NCBI GenBank assembly: GCA_033065855.1
Contig: JAVXUO010001110.1
Span: 434,001-498,000, forward strand
From: Escallonia rubra
Taxonomy: Eukaryota > Streptophyta > Magnoliopsida > Escalloniales > Escalloniaceae
Length of the DNA: 64,000 nucleotides
Direction: 5' to 3'
Part shown: in pieces, positions 1-10,341 of the stretch
Layout: each line of letters begins with the position of its first letter
Numbering within the stretch: the stretch's first letter is position 1
Position numbers and translations under genes: made by a program
The notes under the pieces: model-generated
What the model was told of the DNA's origin: nothing
Databases searched by the model: none
Seen by the model: only the letters and a program-made list of their open reading frames with translations

Positions 1-481
1 TTCGTACAATAGTGCTTCGTTGCAAACTAAAGTTCACAAAGAACATCAAATGTAGGATTGCATGCAACTCTTGTAGTGGTTTGAGATACAATCAGAATAG
101 TTAGTTAATAGTCATGGTTATAACTTGCAACATGATTACAAGTTTACAACTTCACTTACTTGGGAAATTCATATTCTAACCCCAATTCGGATTGGTCCAC
201 TCTAAAGTAGTGACGTTCACTAGTTCATTCTGTTTTTTTTTTTTTTTGAAAAAAACATAATGGACTAGTTCAAAATTAGAGTTAGGATATTTCTGTTGAT
301 GTGGTTGTAATTTTTTGCAAAGTGGACTGTTGTTTTTGGTAATGTATCAACATGAGTGTTGTTTTAGATACAAAAGACAGCAAGCAATTGTCCTTATGTA
401 AAGAACTGTGACTTTTGGATAAGAACAAATCTAAGCATTTGATGCTAAAAACCACACCCACACCCACACCCACCCCCACCC
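1..481. other. Intergenic, no gene seen
   Basis: AT-rich DNA left of the MULE. It has a T homopolymer at about 232-247 and a CACCC-type C-rich run at about 449-490 that became the MULE insertion site. The only open frame reads the CACCC run as a Gly-Val repeat and is not credible as a gene. Confidence 0.6.
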
Positions 482-490
482 CCCAACCCC

Positions 491-744
491 GGGTTAATTT
501 TACGCTACACCCTGTACTTAGGGGTCAGTTGCACCCAGCACCCCAGGGTTTTAAAATTGGCACCCAACACCAAAAAATTCAAAAATCTTGACTGCCATCG
601 CCAAATGACGGTCAAAATATATGTTGACCAAACGACTGTTAGTTTTTTAGGGGCAAAAAGGTCTTATCAACCAACCAAAGCTTACATGTCACCACAGTTA
701 GCTTTACATGTCCCAATTGACACTCCACGTCATTTCCCTCCAAC
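491..744 (+). repeat. Left TIR of the MULE
   Basis: Matches the reverse complement of 6379-6599 over its whole length, through the shared block ending CATTTCCCTCCAAC. It is about 30 bp longer than the right copy because of a block near 580-605 with no counterpart. In MuDR-type elements the TIR carries the promoter; the GRF gene starts about 310 bp inside this one. Confidence 0.9.
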
Positions 745-939
745 GGCTCTCTCCTCCCACATAATATGGTTCAAACGGCTACTTGGGTGTATAGAAGCTC
801 ACGCAGATGAGACTCACGCACACCCACACACATACAGACTCAGACCGTAGCTGCCATTAGAGGGAAGAAGAACTCAAGTTTAACGAGCAAAACACGAAGG
901 TAGGGGCAGATTACTGTATGGCTTTATAAGTAGGGTTTA

Positions 940-990
940 TTTAGAAGTAGGGTTTTTTGTGATTTGGGGATTTTAGGGATTTCGGGCTTG
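940..990 (+). promoter_or_regulatory. Telo-box-like TAGGGTTT motifs upstream of GRF gene
   Basis: Two TAGGGTTT copies and a related TTTAGGG lie just upstream of the GRF gene start. This motif is the reverse of the plant telo-box (AAACCCTA) found in promoters of cell-cycle and ribosomal genes. The opposite MULE promoter also has telo-boxes. A regulatory role is inferred. Confidence 0.35.
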
Positions 991-1052
991 GCTGTGTTGA
1001 ATTGATGTAAATTGGTTTTAGGGCTTTCAATTACGAGGAACAGGGTGTGGAG

Positions 1053-1603
1053 ATGAGTTCTAGTAGCAACTCAATGACTGAAATGGGAAAATGCCATGGC
1101 TGCTACTGTGGACCTTCTTGCATAAAGTATGCTAGAACGATGGACAACCCAGGAAGAAGGTTTGTTGGATGTGGCAATTATAAGGTAATTTTATGAGTTT
1201 CATATTTCAAAATTGATTTGTGAATTTTGAAATTAATATGTTGGTGTGTTTGTAGGAAATGTCTTGTGGGTACTTTGAATGGATTGACCCAGATGTCTGT
1301 GAAAGAGGGAAGGTGTTTGGAAAGAGGATCTTAAATCAAAACTCTGAAATTAGTGGCATGATTGTTGAGAAGAATAGAGTGATTGAAGATTTGAAGAAGA
1401 AGAATGGAATTTTAGAAGCTGCAATTGAGGAATTGACTGAGAAGAATGAGACATATGCCAAAGCAATTGAAGATTTGGGGAAGAAGATTAGGTTGGCAAA
1501 AAAACAAGTATGGGAGGCCAAAAACAGTGGGAAAATCACAAAGAAGTTAGTGTTTTTATTGCTGGGATTGGGTATTGTTATGTGGTTTTGTGGTGCAAAA
1601 TGA
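1053..1603 (+). CDS. GRF-type zinc-finger protein with coiled coil and C-terminal membrane anchor
   Basis: Two exons, 1053-1184 and 1256-1603, joined across a 71-bp GT-AG intron in phase 0, give about 159 residues. Residues 14-53 hold a GRF zinc finger: CHGCYCG, then NPGRRFVGCGNYK, then MSCGYFEW. A Glu/Lys-rich coiled coil covers about residues 70-135. A hydrophobic segment KLVFLLLGLGIVMWF near the C terminus suggests a tail anchor. Known: this layout matches the plant proteins annotated as At4g04775-like, which occur in many copies; GRF fingers bind nucleic acid. It lies inside the MULE, convergent with the transposase, so it is either a captured host gene or a standing second gene of the element. 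Start chosen at the first ATG that leads into the finger. The frame is intact, unlike the transposase. Function in transposition is unknown. Confidence 0.75.
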
Positions 1604-1691
1604 GGGCATAAATGTGTTAATGTTGATGCAGATTATGTGCTGGCATTGAAAAAAATGTAATTGCAATGAAGGTTTTCATATGGTTTTCATA

Positions 1692-1819
1692 TGTTATTGC
1701 AATGAAGGTTTTCTTGAAACAATTTGAATGTCTCAAGTGTGATCTCATTTTCGTATGTTATTGCAATGAAGGTTGATTGAAACAATTTGAATGTCTCAAG
1801 TGTGATCTCATTTCCACTG
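1692..1819. repeat. 64-bp tandem duplication inside MULE
   Basis: Two adjacent copies beginning TGTTATTGCAATGAAGG (1692 and 1756) and ending near GTGATCTCATTT. It lies just past the GRF stop codon, so may be in its 3' UTR. The stretch 1820-2137 shows no gene: AT-rich sequence with two short A runs. Confidence 0.75.
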
Positions 1820-4800
1820 AGTTGGCAAAATGACTGCTGACATAGATACAAAATGGCTGCATAAAATGACTGCAAATACAGTCAAATGGCTACATAAAAT
1901 GCCAGCAAATACTGTTAAATGGCAAATCAAAATATGGTGGTGTAACTCTTAATCAAGCTGCACAAAAAGTGGCCATGACAATTGAATGCCTAAATAAATA
2001 ACATCTAGTTCCCAAGGCACACAAAGGTGCATCTTACAAAAGATATTGACCACTGCAAAAAAAAAAAAAAAGGGCCTATGTATCATCATCTATTGACCAC
2101 TGCAAAAAAATTGTCAACCCTTTTTACAAAAGATATCCTAACCCCACAAAAGATATCCTACTACTAGTAAAGACCATCTTCTTGCTACTTTTTTTTTCTT
2201 GTTTTCAGTTTGTAGAAGTGATGCTAGTGACACTATCTTCTGACAATTCCATGTCAACCTTGATTCTTTTATCCTAACCCCACTGATTTGCACTGATCTT
2301 GGGACAGGTGGTGGAACTCTAAGTGTAGCCCTTGTCTCCTGAAAGTATGTGTTTAGGACAGGTTCAACATCATCTTCATCCTGAGGACATGAAAACAAAG
2401 ATAAGTCTTGCATTAATTAATAACTTTTAAGGAGTGGCAAATAAATTATAGTGTCATTACCAGGTTGGTTGCTTGCTCACATTCATCTGTTGCTGGAGCC
2501 ACATTATAGAATACTGACTTCCTTTTATTCTACAAAAAAGGAAGTTACACACTGTATTACTAACATTACTAACCAAATTAAAGAATACTAAACAATGTCA
2601 CTTACAGTCCTTGTAGTCCTTCTAACAGGTAGTTCTGACATAGGGGGAATAAAAAGAGGAGTTCTATGCATACTTGGTCCAAGTGCACTACTAGGATTTT
2701 CCTATTCACAAAAAAATATATATAAATATTTAAAAAATATAGTGGTAAATAAAATACAAAAAGCACAAAATCCAGTGAATACTTACAGTCATTGTAGCCA
2801 TTCCTGGCTGTGTTGGTTGAGTGCATGGTGGAGCATCTTCCATGGCTGCTTGACTTGAAGCAGTCTCATCTGCCCCATGGCCAGTTTGTGGTTCAGGGCC
2901 ATCTTGGGGTTGAGGAATATTTTCCCCCTCTTTATTTCCCAGTGGTGCTGTGCAAGTCCTAGAATTATGATTAACACCTTTGCATCTACTACACCTGACT
3001 CCTGTAAGGCCCCTCCTCAGTTTTAGAGAATGGGTAGCACTAGCCCTTGGTTCATCTGCTTGTCTCCTCCTAGCAGTGGATGGTCTACCAGGCTGGGGCT
3101 CAGATACAGGTGGTAATATTGAGGGCAATCCTGTCCTGGGCCACAGATCACTACTGTTCATAGGGAAAACCATATGCTCATATCCTTTCATGAATGTGCT
3201 TTTCCTGTAACAGTCAGCAACATACTCATCTAGCATGACACCCTTGTAATACATTGCTGCCACAGCATGTACACATGGGATGCCTGTCAAATCCCATGCC
3301 CTACAAATGCAAGTGCGAGAATCCAAATCTACAGTAAACTGACCCCCTCTTGTCATAGTTACTTGGTAAATTCCTCTTCCAGACCAGGTTGCAGTAGCCC
3401 AACCAGCTGCCTTCTTTATATTATCTAACTTCTTTGCAACTCTAGGCGTAAAAGGGCCATCACTGAGCTTCTTCCTCATTGATTCTCTTTGCAACATCAT
3501 TCTCTTCATCAGGTACTCCCTAATTACCTCAAGACACTGTATTATTGGTTTGTCCCTTGCATCCAATATAGTACTATTAAAGCTCTCACACAAGTTATTA
3601 CACAACAGGTCACACTTAAGAAAAGTCCTAAAGTTTGACCTGGACCAATGTGAAGCTGGTCTATCTGCCAACCACTGCCATGCTTCCTCACCTATTGTTC
3701 TAAGCTTCTTCATTTCCTTGTCAAACTGTTCCACATAACTTGCATAAGCTGCATTCCAGAAATGTTCCTTGTATGTCAACCCCTTAAACCCTGCATTTTT
3801 TAAGTTATCATACAAATGCTTTGCACAATGTCTATGTTCAGCTTCTGGCACAATAACATCTAATGCATTTAGTAAACCTTTCTGCTTATCTGAAATAAAG
3901 GTCCATCCACTTGGGTTGATTTTAAGGTCATCTACAAGCAACTCAACAAACCATCTCCAAGAACTAGTGCACTCACTCTCAACAATTGTATGAGCAACTG
4001 GAAACATTCCATTGTTGGCATTAATGCCAACAGCAGTAAGAATCTGACCCTTGGTTGCACCTTTCAAGTGACAACCATCTAACCCTATTAAGGGTCTGTA
4101 CTGTTCTAGGAATCCTTTTTTAAGACCACCAAGACAGATATAGATTCTTTCAAAAAAGGTTGTTCCCCACTATTGTCTACCTGCAAATCAACAGTAGTCC
4201 CAGGGTTGGTCCTTTTTAATTCCTCAGCATAGTCCCACAGTTGTGCAAACTGCTCCTTGACACTGCCTTCAATTAGAACCATTGCCTTTTTTCTAGCCCT
4301 GTAGCCCTTCAACTTAGACACATTGACAACAAAGTCCTCTTCAACTTGACTTCTGAATGCCTGCACTGGCCATGTGGGATTACTTCTCCACTTGTTCATA
4401 TACTGCTCTGACAGAAAGTTAGAGGTTGCATATCTAACATTATGGCTTCTACCACAAGTGTGCTCTAGGCCAACTCTTTTTATCTAAAATGTATCTTCAT
4501 CATGTTTCAGGGAAGCCAAAATCTCCCATGGACATGTCCCTGTTTTGGGCTCACACACAACTAACACCCTCCTCTTCTCAGATTTCTTGAACTTTACAAA
4601 CTCCTTCCCATGCTTTAAAGCATGTGCCCTGACAACATTTTGGAAATCACTCTTATCCCTAAAGCACATCCCAACCTCAAACTTAAAATCAACCATAGTC
4701 TCAGCATCTCTGTAGTTCAACCATGTCCTGTTAAAGACTGGAAAAGTAGGAATCATACCAGAGCCCTCATCATCTGACCCATGCAAACTCCTGGATGCAG

Positions 4801-4994
4801 TGTCATCATCTCCACAGTCTGGATCAATATAATTATCTGCTTCATCTAAAGTCTCAGTCACATCTTCATCTATATTTTGATGATATAATGTATCATCATC
4901 AACCTCAACCTCAACCCCAACCTCATCCATTCTATAGTCAACATCCTCATAATCACCATCAGAATCTTCTTCACATGTAGACCCATCATGGTCA

Positions 4995-5115
4995 TGTTCT
5001 TCTTCAACCCTAGCATTGCTAGTATCCAAATTTCCTTCTTCAACCCTAGCATTGCTAGTATCCAAATTTCCTTCTTCAACCCTAGCATTGCTAGTATCCA
5101 AATTTCCTTCTTCAA
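4995..5115 (-). repeat. 36-bp coding minisatellite in transposase linker
   Basis: Three near-perfect 36-bp units encode SNARVEEGNLDT on the minus strand, and degenerate relatives of the unit continue to about 5390. It lengthens an acidic, probably disordered linker between the PB1-like and DNA-binding domains. The length is a multiple of three, so the frame is kept. Confidence 0.85.
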
Positions 5116-5808
5116 CCCTAGCATCCTCATTTCTTTCTTCAACTATATCATTGGTAGCATCCTCATTTATTTCTTCAACTGTAGCATTGGTAGTATTTCT
5201 TTCTTCAACTATATCATTGTTATTCTCATGTTCTTCCTGAACCATAGCATTGGTAGTATTCTCACGTGTGATCTCAACTCTAGCATTGCAAGTAACCTCA
5301 GGTCTTTCTTCAACTCTAGCATTGCTATCCTCATTGCTAGTATCCTCATTGCTAGTATCCTTATTGCTAGTATCCTCTTCATTCTCTGAATCACTATCAT
5401 CTGTGTAATCATCTAGATCAACCACTTCCACATTTTCACTTCCACTACCCTGCCCACCAACAAACTGCCCTGTGCCTGCTGGCAATGCTTGAAAACTTCG
5501 TGCATGAAGTACAAAAACTTCTATCACCATCCTAGGGGGTAGCAACTCTGTCACAGTCAATATATTCAGGTCATTGGCTAAAAATACTAAGCCATCATCT
5601 AAGGTACACCCAGGGGTCAAATACATAAACCCTAAACAGTCACCATATCCCACCTTCCTAAGCATCCTATGTAGTAGTTGTATGTTCATCCTGTCTGAAT
5701 CTACATTGTCAAAGTAAGTCAACCTGCCACCCAAATATATCTTCTTTCCAACATTATGCATTTGTCCACCACTCCACAATTTCAGAGTGAAGTATGACAT
5801 GGCAGGAT

Positions 5809-6189
5809 CTACAGTATAAAAAATACAGCTATTATCAATATAGTACTAGACATAGTGTATCAATACACTACAAGACATATTGTATCAATACACTACAATA
5901 CATATTGTATCAATACACTTTACAAGTCTTTTAAACAATTCAAAATTTCAGTCCATTGACATAGTGGTCCTAAAATTGGAAAAGCATGTCAATTTTTAAA
6001 GAAAATGGTCCACTGCCACCCCAAACAGTAACTATAATCCCCAAACGTCAACGTTGAAACCCTAACATGCACATAAACCCTAACAATTTTGGGAAGAGCA
6101 GAAACCCTAATCGGGTGTGTAAACATAATCGGGCGTTTAAACAATTTTGGGAAGAGCAGAAACCCTAACAAACTAGGAAGGATGCTTAC
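5809..6189 (-). other. First intron of MULE transposase gene
   Basis: Donor GTAAGC at 6189-6184 and acceptor TAG at 5811-5809. The intron contains 2.6 copies of a 25-bp repeat (about 5857-5920) starting GTATCAATACACTAC, and the telo-box cluster near 6050-6180. No coding sequence. Confidence 0.65.
6050..6180 (-). promoter_or_regulatory. Telo-box cluster (AAACCCTAA) in the leader intron of the transposase gene
   Basis: Four AAACCCTAA/AACCCTAA copies on the plus strand, two inside a duplicated block that starts ACAATTTTGGGAAGAGCAG. In plants such boxes occur near transcription starts of genes active in dividing cells. A regulatory role here is inferred. Confidence 0.4.
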
Positions 6190-6378
6190 CGTAATCGGGT
6201 GTGTGTTTATCGTCGGCGAATAGATCATCTCGCATGTCGAACGATTCCATCTCCCTGCGAATCGCCGATCGATATGCCCCTCGAACAAATAGTTGAGAAT
6301 TTTTGTAATTGGGGATTAATTAGGGCTTTCTAATTTACCGTTTGAGGGATATGTGGAAGGAGAGAAAGAATAAGGGTT

Positions 6379-6599
6379 GTTGGAGGGAAATGACGTGGAC
6401 AACCAATTGACAATGTGTCACTAACTGGGATGACATGTAAGCTTTAGGGGCAATAATCCCATTTTGCCCCTGAAAAACTAACAGCCGTCTAGTCAACAGG
6501 CAGTTTGACCGTCATTTGGTGTTGGGTGCCAATTTTAAAACCCTAGGGTGCTGGGTGCAAATGACCCCTAAGTACAGGGTGTAGCGTAAAATTAAGCCC
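6379..6599 (-). repeat. Right TIR of the MULE
   Basis: Inverted copy of 491-744. The transposase start codon lies about 130 bp inside it, so the promoter is probably in or just inside the TIR, as in MuDR. Confidence 0.9.
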
Positions 6600-6608
6600 C
6601 CCAACCCC

Positions 6609-7084
6609 CAATTTTGCTCATCACTTGCGTGTTGATCTTGGTGACTGGCATGATTGAGTTAACTGCTTGACAGAGTTGACTTGCTAGCTTTGAGTGGGTA
6701 GTAATTGACTGGTCGACTTTTTATGACGTGCCAACAAAAGCGACCACCTTGCATCAGAACGGGCTAGCAACACTCCATCGGTCATCCTAATTGAATGTCA
6801 TTACTATGATAGAGCAGAGGCTTACTCCTTTATGTTGTTGCTTTGATACGAGAGCTAATAACAATATAAATATTATTCTGCCACTCAGTCAAGTAAACAA
6901 ATTACAACATATTATATAGTATAAAGGACTAGGTTTGTCTTTATTTTTATTTTTTATTTTTTATTTTTAAAGTACCCTTTTAGTTTTTTGTTTCATAAAA
7001 GGTCTTCGTTACATTTACAATTTTTGTTTAAAGAATAAGATGTTAGTATGAAAATTGAAGTTTCAAATATATCTTACAACTGAT
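6609..7084. other. Intergenic, nothing recognised
   Basis: About 475 bp between two MULEs, AT-rich after 6890. No open frame, inverted repeat or known motif is visible. Confidence 0.5.
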
Positions 7085-7093
7085 TTAAGAAAA

Positions 7094-8261
7094 GGGTTAA
7101 TGACAAAACTGTCCCACGAGGTTTACACGTATTTGCATTTTACTCCCCGTGTTTACAACTTTGACAATAGTGTTCTCTGACGTTGACAAAACCATTGTAA
7201 ACGACTCTAAACCCCAATGTCCATCCAAATAATCGTTAAAGTAGTCATGTGAGTGTCCTATGCCACTTTTTTTACTAAAGTGAAGGGCAAAAATTGTAAC
7301 TTTAGTCAAAAAAGTGAACGGAGAAAGATGGTGCGGTGGATGATCCGAGACAACTAGTGACCGTATCGGTGCGGCAACGACCGTGCTGCTCGTTGTAATG
7401 GTGCTCTCGCAGTGGTGATGACGCCAGAAGCTTTGTGGCTGCTTCACGATGGTTTGCAGTGGTGGGAGTGATGCCAATTTGTGATGGTGGCTGTTAGTTC
7501 AGGAGGGGATTTGGCCAATAGGTGCCTCTGCGATTCATGGTTACAGCATTGATCGACGCTGATGTTGTCTCTAGCGGTGGCACTTAATCGCATGATTATG
7601 GTCTTGGATGGTAGATGGCACCGCAGACCTGCAGTGGTGAGGCGGCGCATCGATGAATTCGACAGCCATCAATCACGATGGTGAGATGGCGACAACACTG
7701 ACTAGACGCATGGGTCACAATTGTATTGTGGGGCAAATCTTGCGGAGGTGCACCTCGGTAGAGTACGGCGATGCACCTCGATAGAGTGCGACGATGCTCA
7801 TCTCGAGGGGTCGGTGGTGGTCGGTGCGGCCGGTCTCGATATGTGCCCTGACAACATGGCACCGGCCTATAGCTGCTCAAGCACAGATCTGACGAAGGGT
7901 GGCGGTCCCTTGCTATGTGTGCCGATGACCTCTTGCTGACAGTGGGTGGCCTGGCTATGCGCGGCGCCAGCGCCTTGCTGGAGTTTGTGCTTCCACATGG
8001 AGTCCTCTGGCATGAAGATGATGGACTTTTTTTTTATACTAAAGTTACAACTTTGCCCTTCCTTCACTTTAGTAAAAAAAAAAGTGGCATATGACACACA
8101 CATGACTACTTTAACGATTATTTTGGACGAACGTTGGGTTTTTGAGTCATTTGCAAAGATTTTGTCAACATCAGGAAACACTCACTATTGTCAAAGTTGT
8201 AAATACGGAAAATAAAATGCAAATACGTGTAAATCTCAGGGGACAGTTTTGTCATTAACCC
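7094..8261. mobile_element. Non-autonomous MULE, 1168 bp, GC-rich interior
   Basis: Seen: inverted repeats of about 220 bp (7094-7315 and about 8040-8261) beginning GGGTTAATGACAAAACTGTCC on the left, slightly diverged on the right. A perfect 9-bp TSD TTAAGAAAA lies at 7085-7093 and 8262-8270. The interior (about 7320-8030) is markedly richer in G and C than the AT-rich flanks and has several overlapping short frames on both strands, none with a recognisable domain. It encodes no transposase. The interior may be captured host sequence (Pack-MULE), which I could not confirm. Confidence 0.9.
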
Positions 8262-8270
8262 TTAAGAAAA

Positions 8271-8742
8271 TAACGAATACAAGGTACTAAGAATCTCACT
8301 TCCAACAGAGTTCCAGAGATATCTCCTTAGTTGTATCCAAACGGAAAATGTACGATTATTCTCCAAAAGCTATCCATTATAAGACCAATCTTGCACAACA
8401 AGTAATCGATTGATCTTTCCTCTTTAGGGTTAACCTCCATGCATGCAGAATCTTCTCTCCATTCATAATGTCTTGAAGTCACTATCATTGTACACATGTT
8501 CTTGTCAAGTTGGCCACAATTGCCGCAATTGGAACATACTACACCATCGAGTACAAATTGTGATTAAAGGAGTGAGACAGTACCGTATCAAAGCATTGAT
8601 GAAGCTAGCAATCTCTTTTTTGTTGGTATTCGTCCCATTCAAAGTAGTGATTACTCCTATTGCATATTTTGCGTCATCAGTAACAGGTTGTAACTTTAAA
8701 ATGCTAATTGTAAATGTCTTTGGTGTTGGCGTTTGAAATAAG
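8271..8742. other. Short intergenic stretch, no supported gene
   Basis: A 97-codon open frame at 8443-8736 has no recognisable domain, only one hydrophobic stretch, and runs up to the hAT insertion site. I do not call it a gene. Confidence 0.5.
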
Positions 8743-8750
8743 TTTGTATG

Positions 8751-9116
8751 CAGTAGCGAAGCTGATGGGGGGCACCGGTGGGCCGGTGCCCACTTGCCAT
8801 TCTGTGATTTTTTTTATATAGTGTATTTGACATCCAATAATAAAAAGTGCTCACCTGAAAATTTTTAAAATATTTTAAAGAGATGTCTTGTTAATCATTT
8901 TATGTGCTAGAATACTTAAAATTTTCAAAAAATGGTATAAAACTATCTTTTTAGTCATTTTAAATGCTAATTTTACACACAAATATGTAAAGACCAAACA
9001 TCAAATAAATAAAGTAAACAGATAAAAAAAGAAGAGCTAAAGATTAATGGGTCTCTGTTTTCATTTCCCCGTACCATTAATGAGTCTCTCTCATTCACAA
9101 GGCCACTACAGACTAA

Positions 9117-9154
<38 letters not shown>

Positions 9155-10333
9155 AAGCGACAATCGGTGGAGATAGGCGACGGACGGCACCTCGATCGGT
9201 CCCTTCATTAGTTCACCCGCTTCACGGGCCATGCCTGACGCCAACACGCTGCCACGGCCTCAACGCTCAACCAGTTGTCTGATTCCTTCTCATGTGTCAC
9301 TATGTCAGGCTGTTCTCCTCTCCCTTCTCACTCATCAGTCATCCCGCCTGCGGCCAGTCCAGCTCTGACGTAATCTGTGCATTTGTCGATTCTCAATTCC
9401 TCCCATTATCTGCTCAGTTGCTCACGCCTCACGGCACAACAGTAGTCACCAATCAGCAGCAATTATGACGTCAAAGAAAGGAAACATCGGTTTTGATTGA
9501 ATTCTTTTTTAATTCATTGAATAGTTTCATTTTCTTAATTCTTATGTCTCAATACTAGATTAGATTTTTATTTCAATTTTGAATTTGACATAATATTGCC
9601 TCGTGAGATTTATAGTTTAGAATCTTTAGATTGGGTTTTCTAGTTGGGATTTGTGGCAATTACTGCCTACTCAGTAATTGTGGTGGCCATGTGAATTGGG
9701 AATGGTGGGATTGTATATTTGAGATAAAGATTTTTACTTGAGATTTTTAATTTCAGATTGATAAAGTGGCAAGTGATGTTCGTGGTGGCAATAGAGAATT
9801 AAGAATTGGCAATTGGAGGAATTGGAAATGGACAAGTTGGAACTTGGAATATACTACTCGAATTTGTGACTATCAACCTGTGAACCTGGAGAAGTATTGC
9901 AAATTTGGAATATATTGCTCACACTGGAGAGTATTGCAAATTTAGAACTCTCAACCTGGACCATTCGAACTCAGTAGAGTGTATATAATTTGATTTATCC
10001 AGTATGAATTGTACTTAGATTTAATATTTCTAGTACATATATGTTTTTCAATTTCTATATTCCAGTGTATTGTTTGTATAACACTTGAACAAGTTCATGA
10101 TTTGTATATTCCGGATGTATTTATGAAATTGTACATTTGATTCTTATGTCGAAAAAAGTTGTTTGATGGTATTCAAAATTATGTAATTATTAATCGCTTT
10201 TAAAAATTACGACCTCGTCGTGGTCAATTGTAGAATTTCGTGGTTCAAGTCTAATGTACAATTATTTTTTGTGATAATTTTTCTCTTGTGCATGTTGTGC
10301 CCACCTTGAATAATAATTCTGTCTCCGCCACTG
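8751..10333. mobile_element. Non-autonomous hAT element, 1583 bp
   Basis: Seen: left end CAGTAGCGAAGCTGATGG; the right end reads CAGTGGCGGAGACAG in reverse complement. CAGTGGCGGA-type ends are typical of hAT. A perfect 8-bp TSD TTTGTATG lies at 8743-8750 and 10334-10341. No transposase frame is present. The interior has a CT microsatellite, a moderately GC-rich block (9160-9460) and AT-rich sequence. It would depend on a related autonomous hAT. Confidence 0.92.
9121..9151. repeat. (CT)15 microsatellite
   Basis: Uninterrupted CT repeat inside the hAT element. Confidence 0.95.
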
Positions 10334-10341
10334 TTTGTATG

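Larger units (their letters stand above)
2138..6250 (-). pseudogene. MuDRA-type MULE transposase, five exons, broken by one stop and one frameshift
   Basis: Predicted exons on the minus strand: 6190-6250, 2787-5808, 2606-2701, 2461-2529 and 2138-2380, all with GT-AG junctions. I start at ATG 6248-6250 rather than the later ATG at 5798-5800 because the first exon splices in frame and adds about 23 acidic residues. Order of parts: N-terminal PB1-like domain, acidic repeat linker, plant MuDR DNA-binding domain (about 4490-4760), MULE transposase core with first Asp in GLDGCHLKG, second Asp in FISDKQKGL and a likely Glu in LCESFN, SWIM finger CICRAWDLTGIPCVH, then a CCHC knuckle (C-x2-C-x4-H-x4-C). 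Full frame would be near 1160 residues. Lesions: in-frame TAG at 4484-4486 just after the DNA-binding domain, and a one-base frameshift at a T run near 4152-4157. The catalytic core downstream is otherwise well kept, so inactivation looks recent. Confidence 0.9.
491..6599 (-). mobile_element. Autonomous-type Mutator-like element (MULE), two genes, now mutated
   Basis: Seen: ends are long inverted repeats starting GGGTTAATTTTACG (left) and GGGCTTAATTTTACG (right, reverse complement). The flanks carry an identical 9-bp duplication CCCAACCCC at 482-490 and 6600-6608, the TSD size typical of Mutator. Inside are a MuDRA-type transposase on the minus strand from the right TIR and a GRF zinc-finger gene on the plus strand from the left TIR, transcribed towards each other. 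Known: maize MuDR has the same plan, two convergent genes each driven from a TIR. Inference: this was a self-mobilising element. The transposase gene now has two inactivating lesions, so current activity would need a transposase from elsewhere. Strand is given as that of the transposase. Confidence 0.93.

Noticed and set aside
8443..8736. 97-codon frame with a hydrophobic segment
   Set aside because: No recognised domain, start context or intron; runs up to a transposon insertion.
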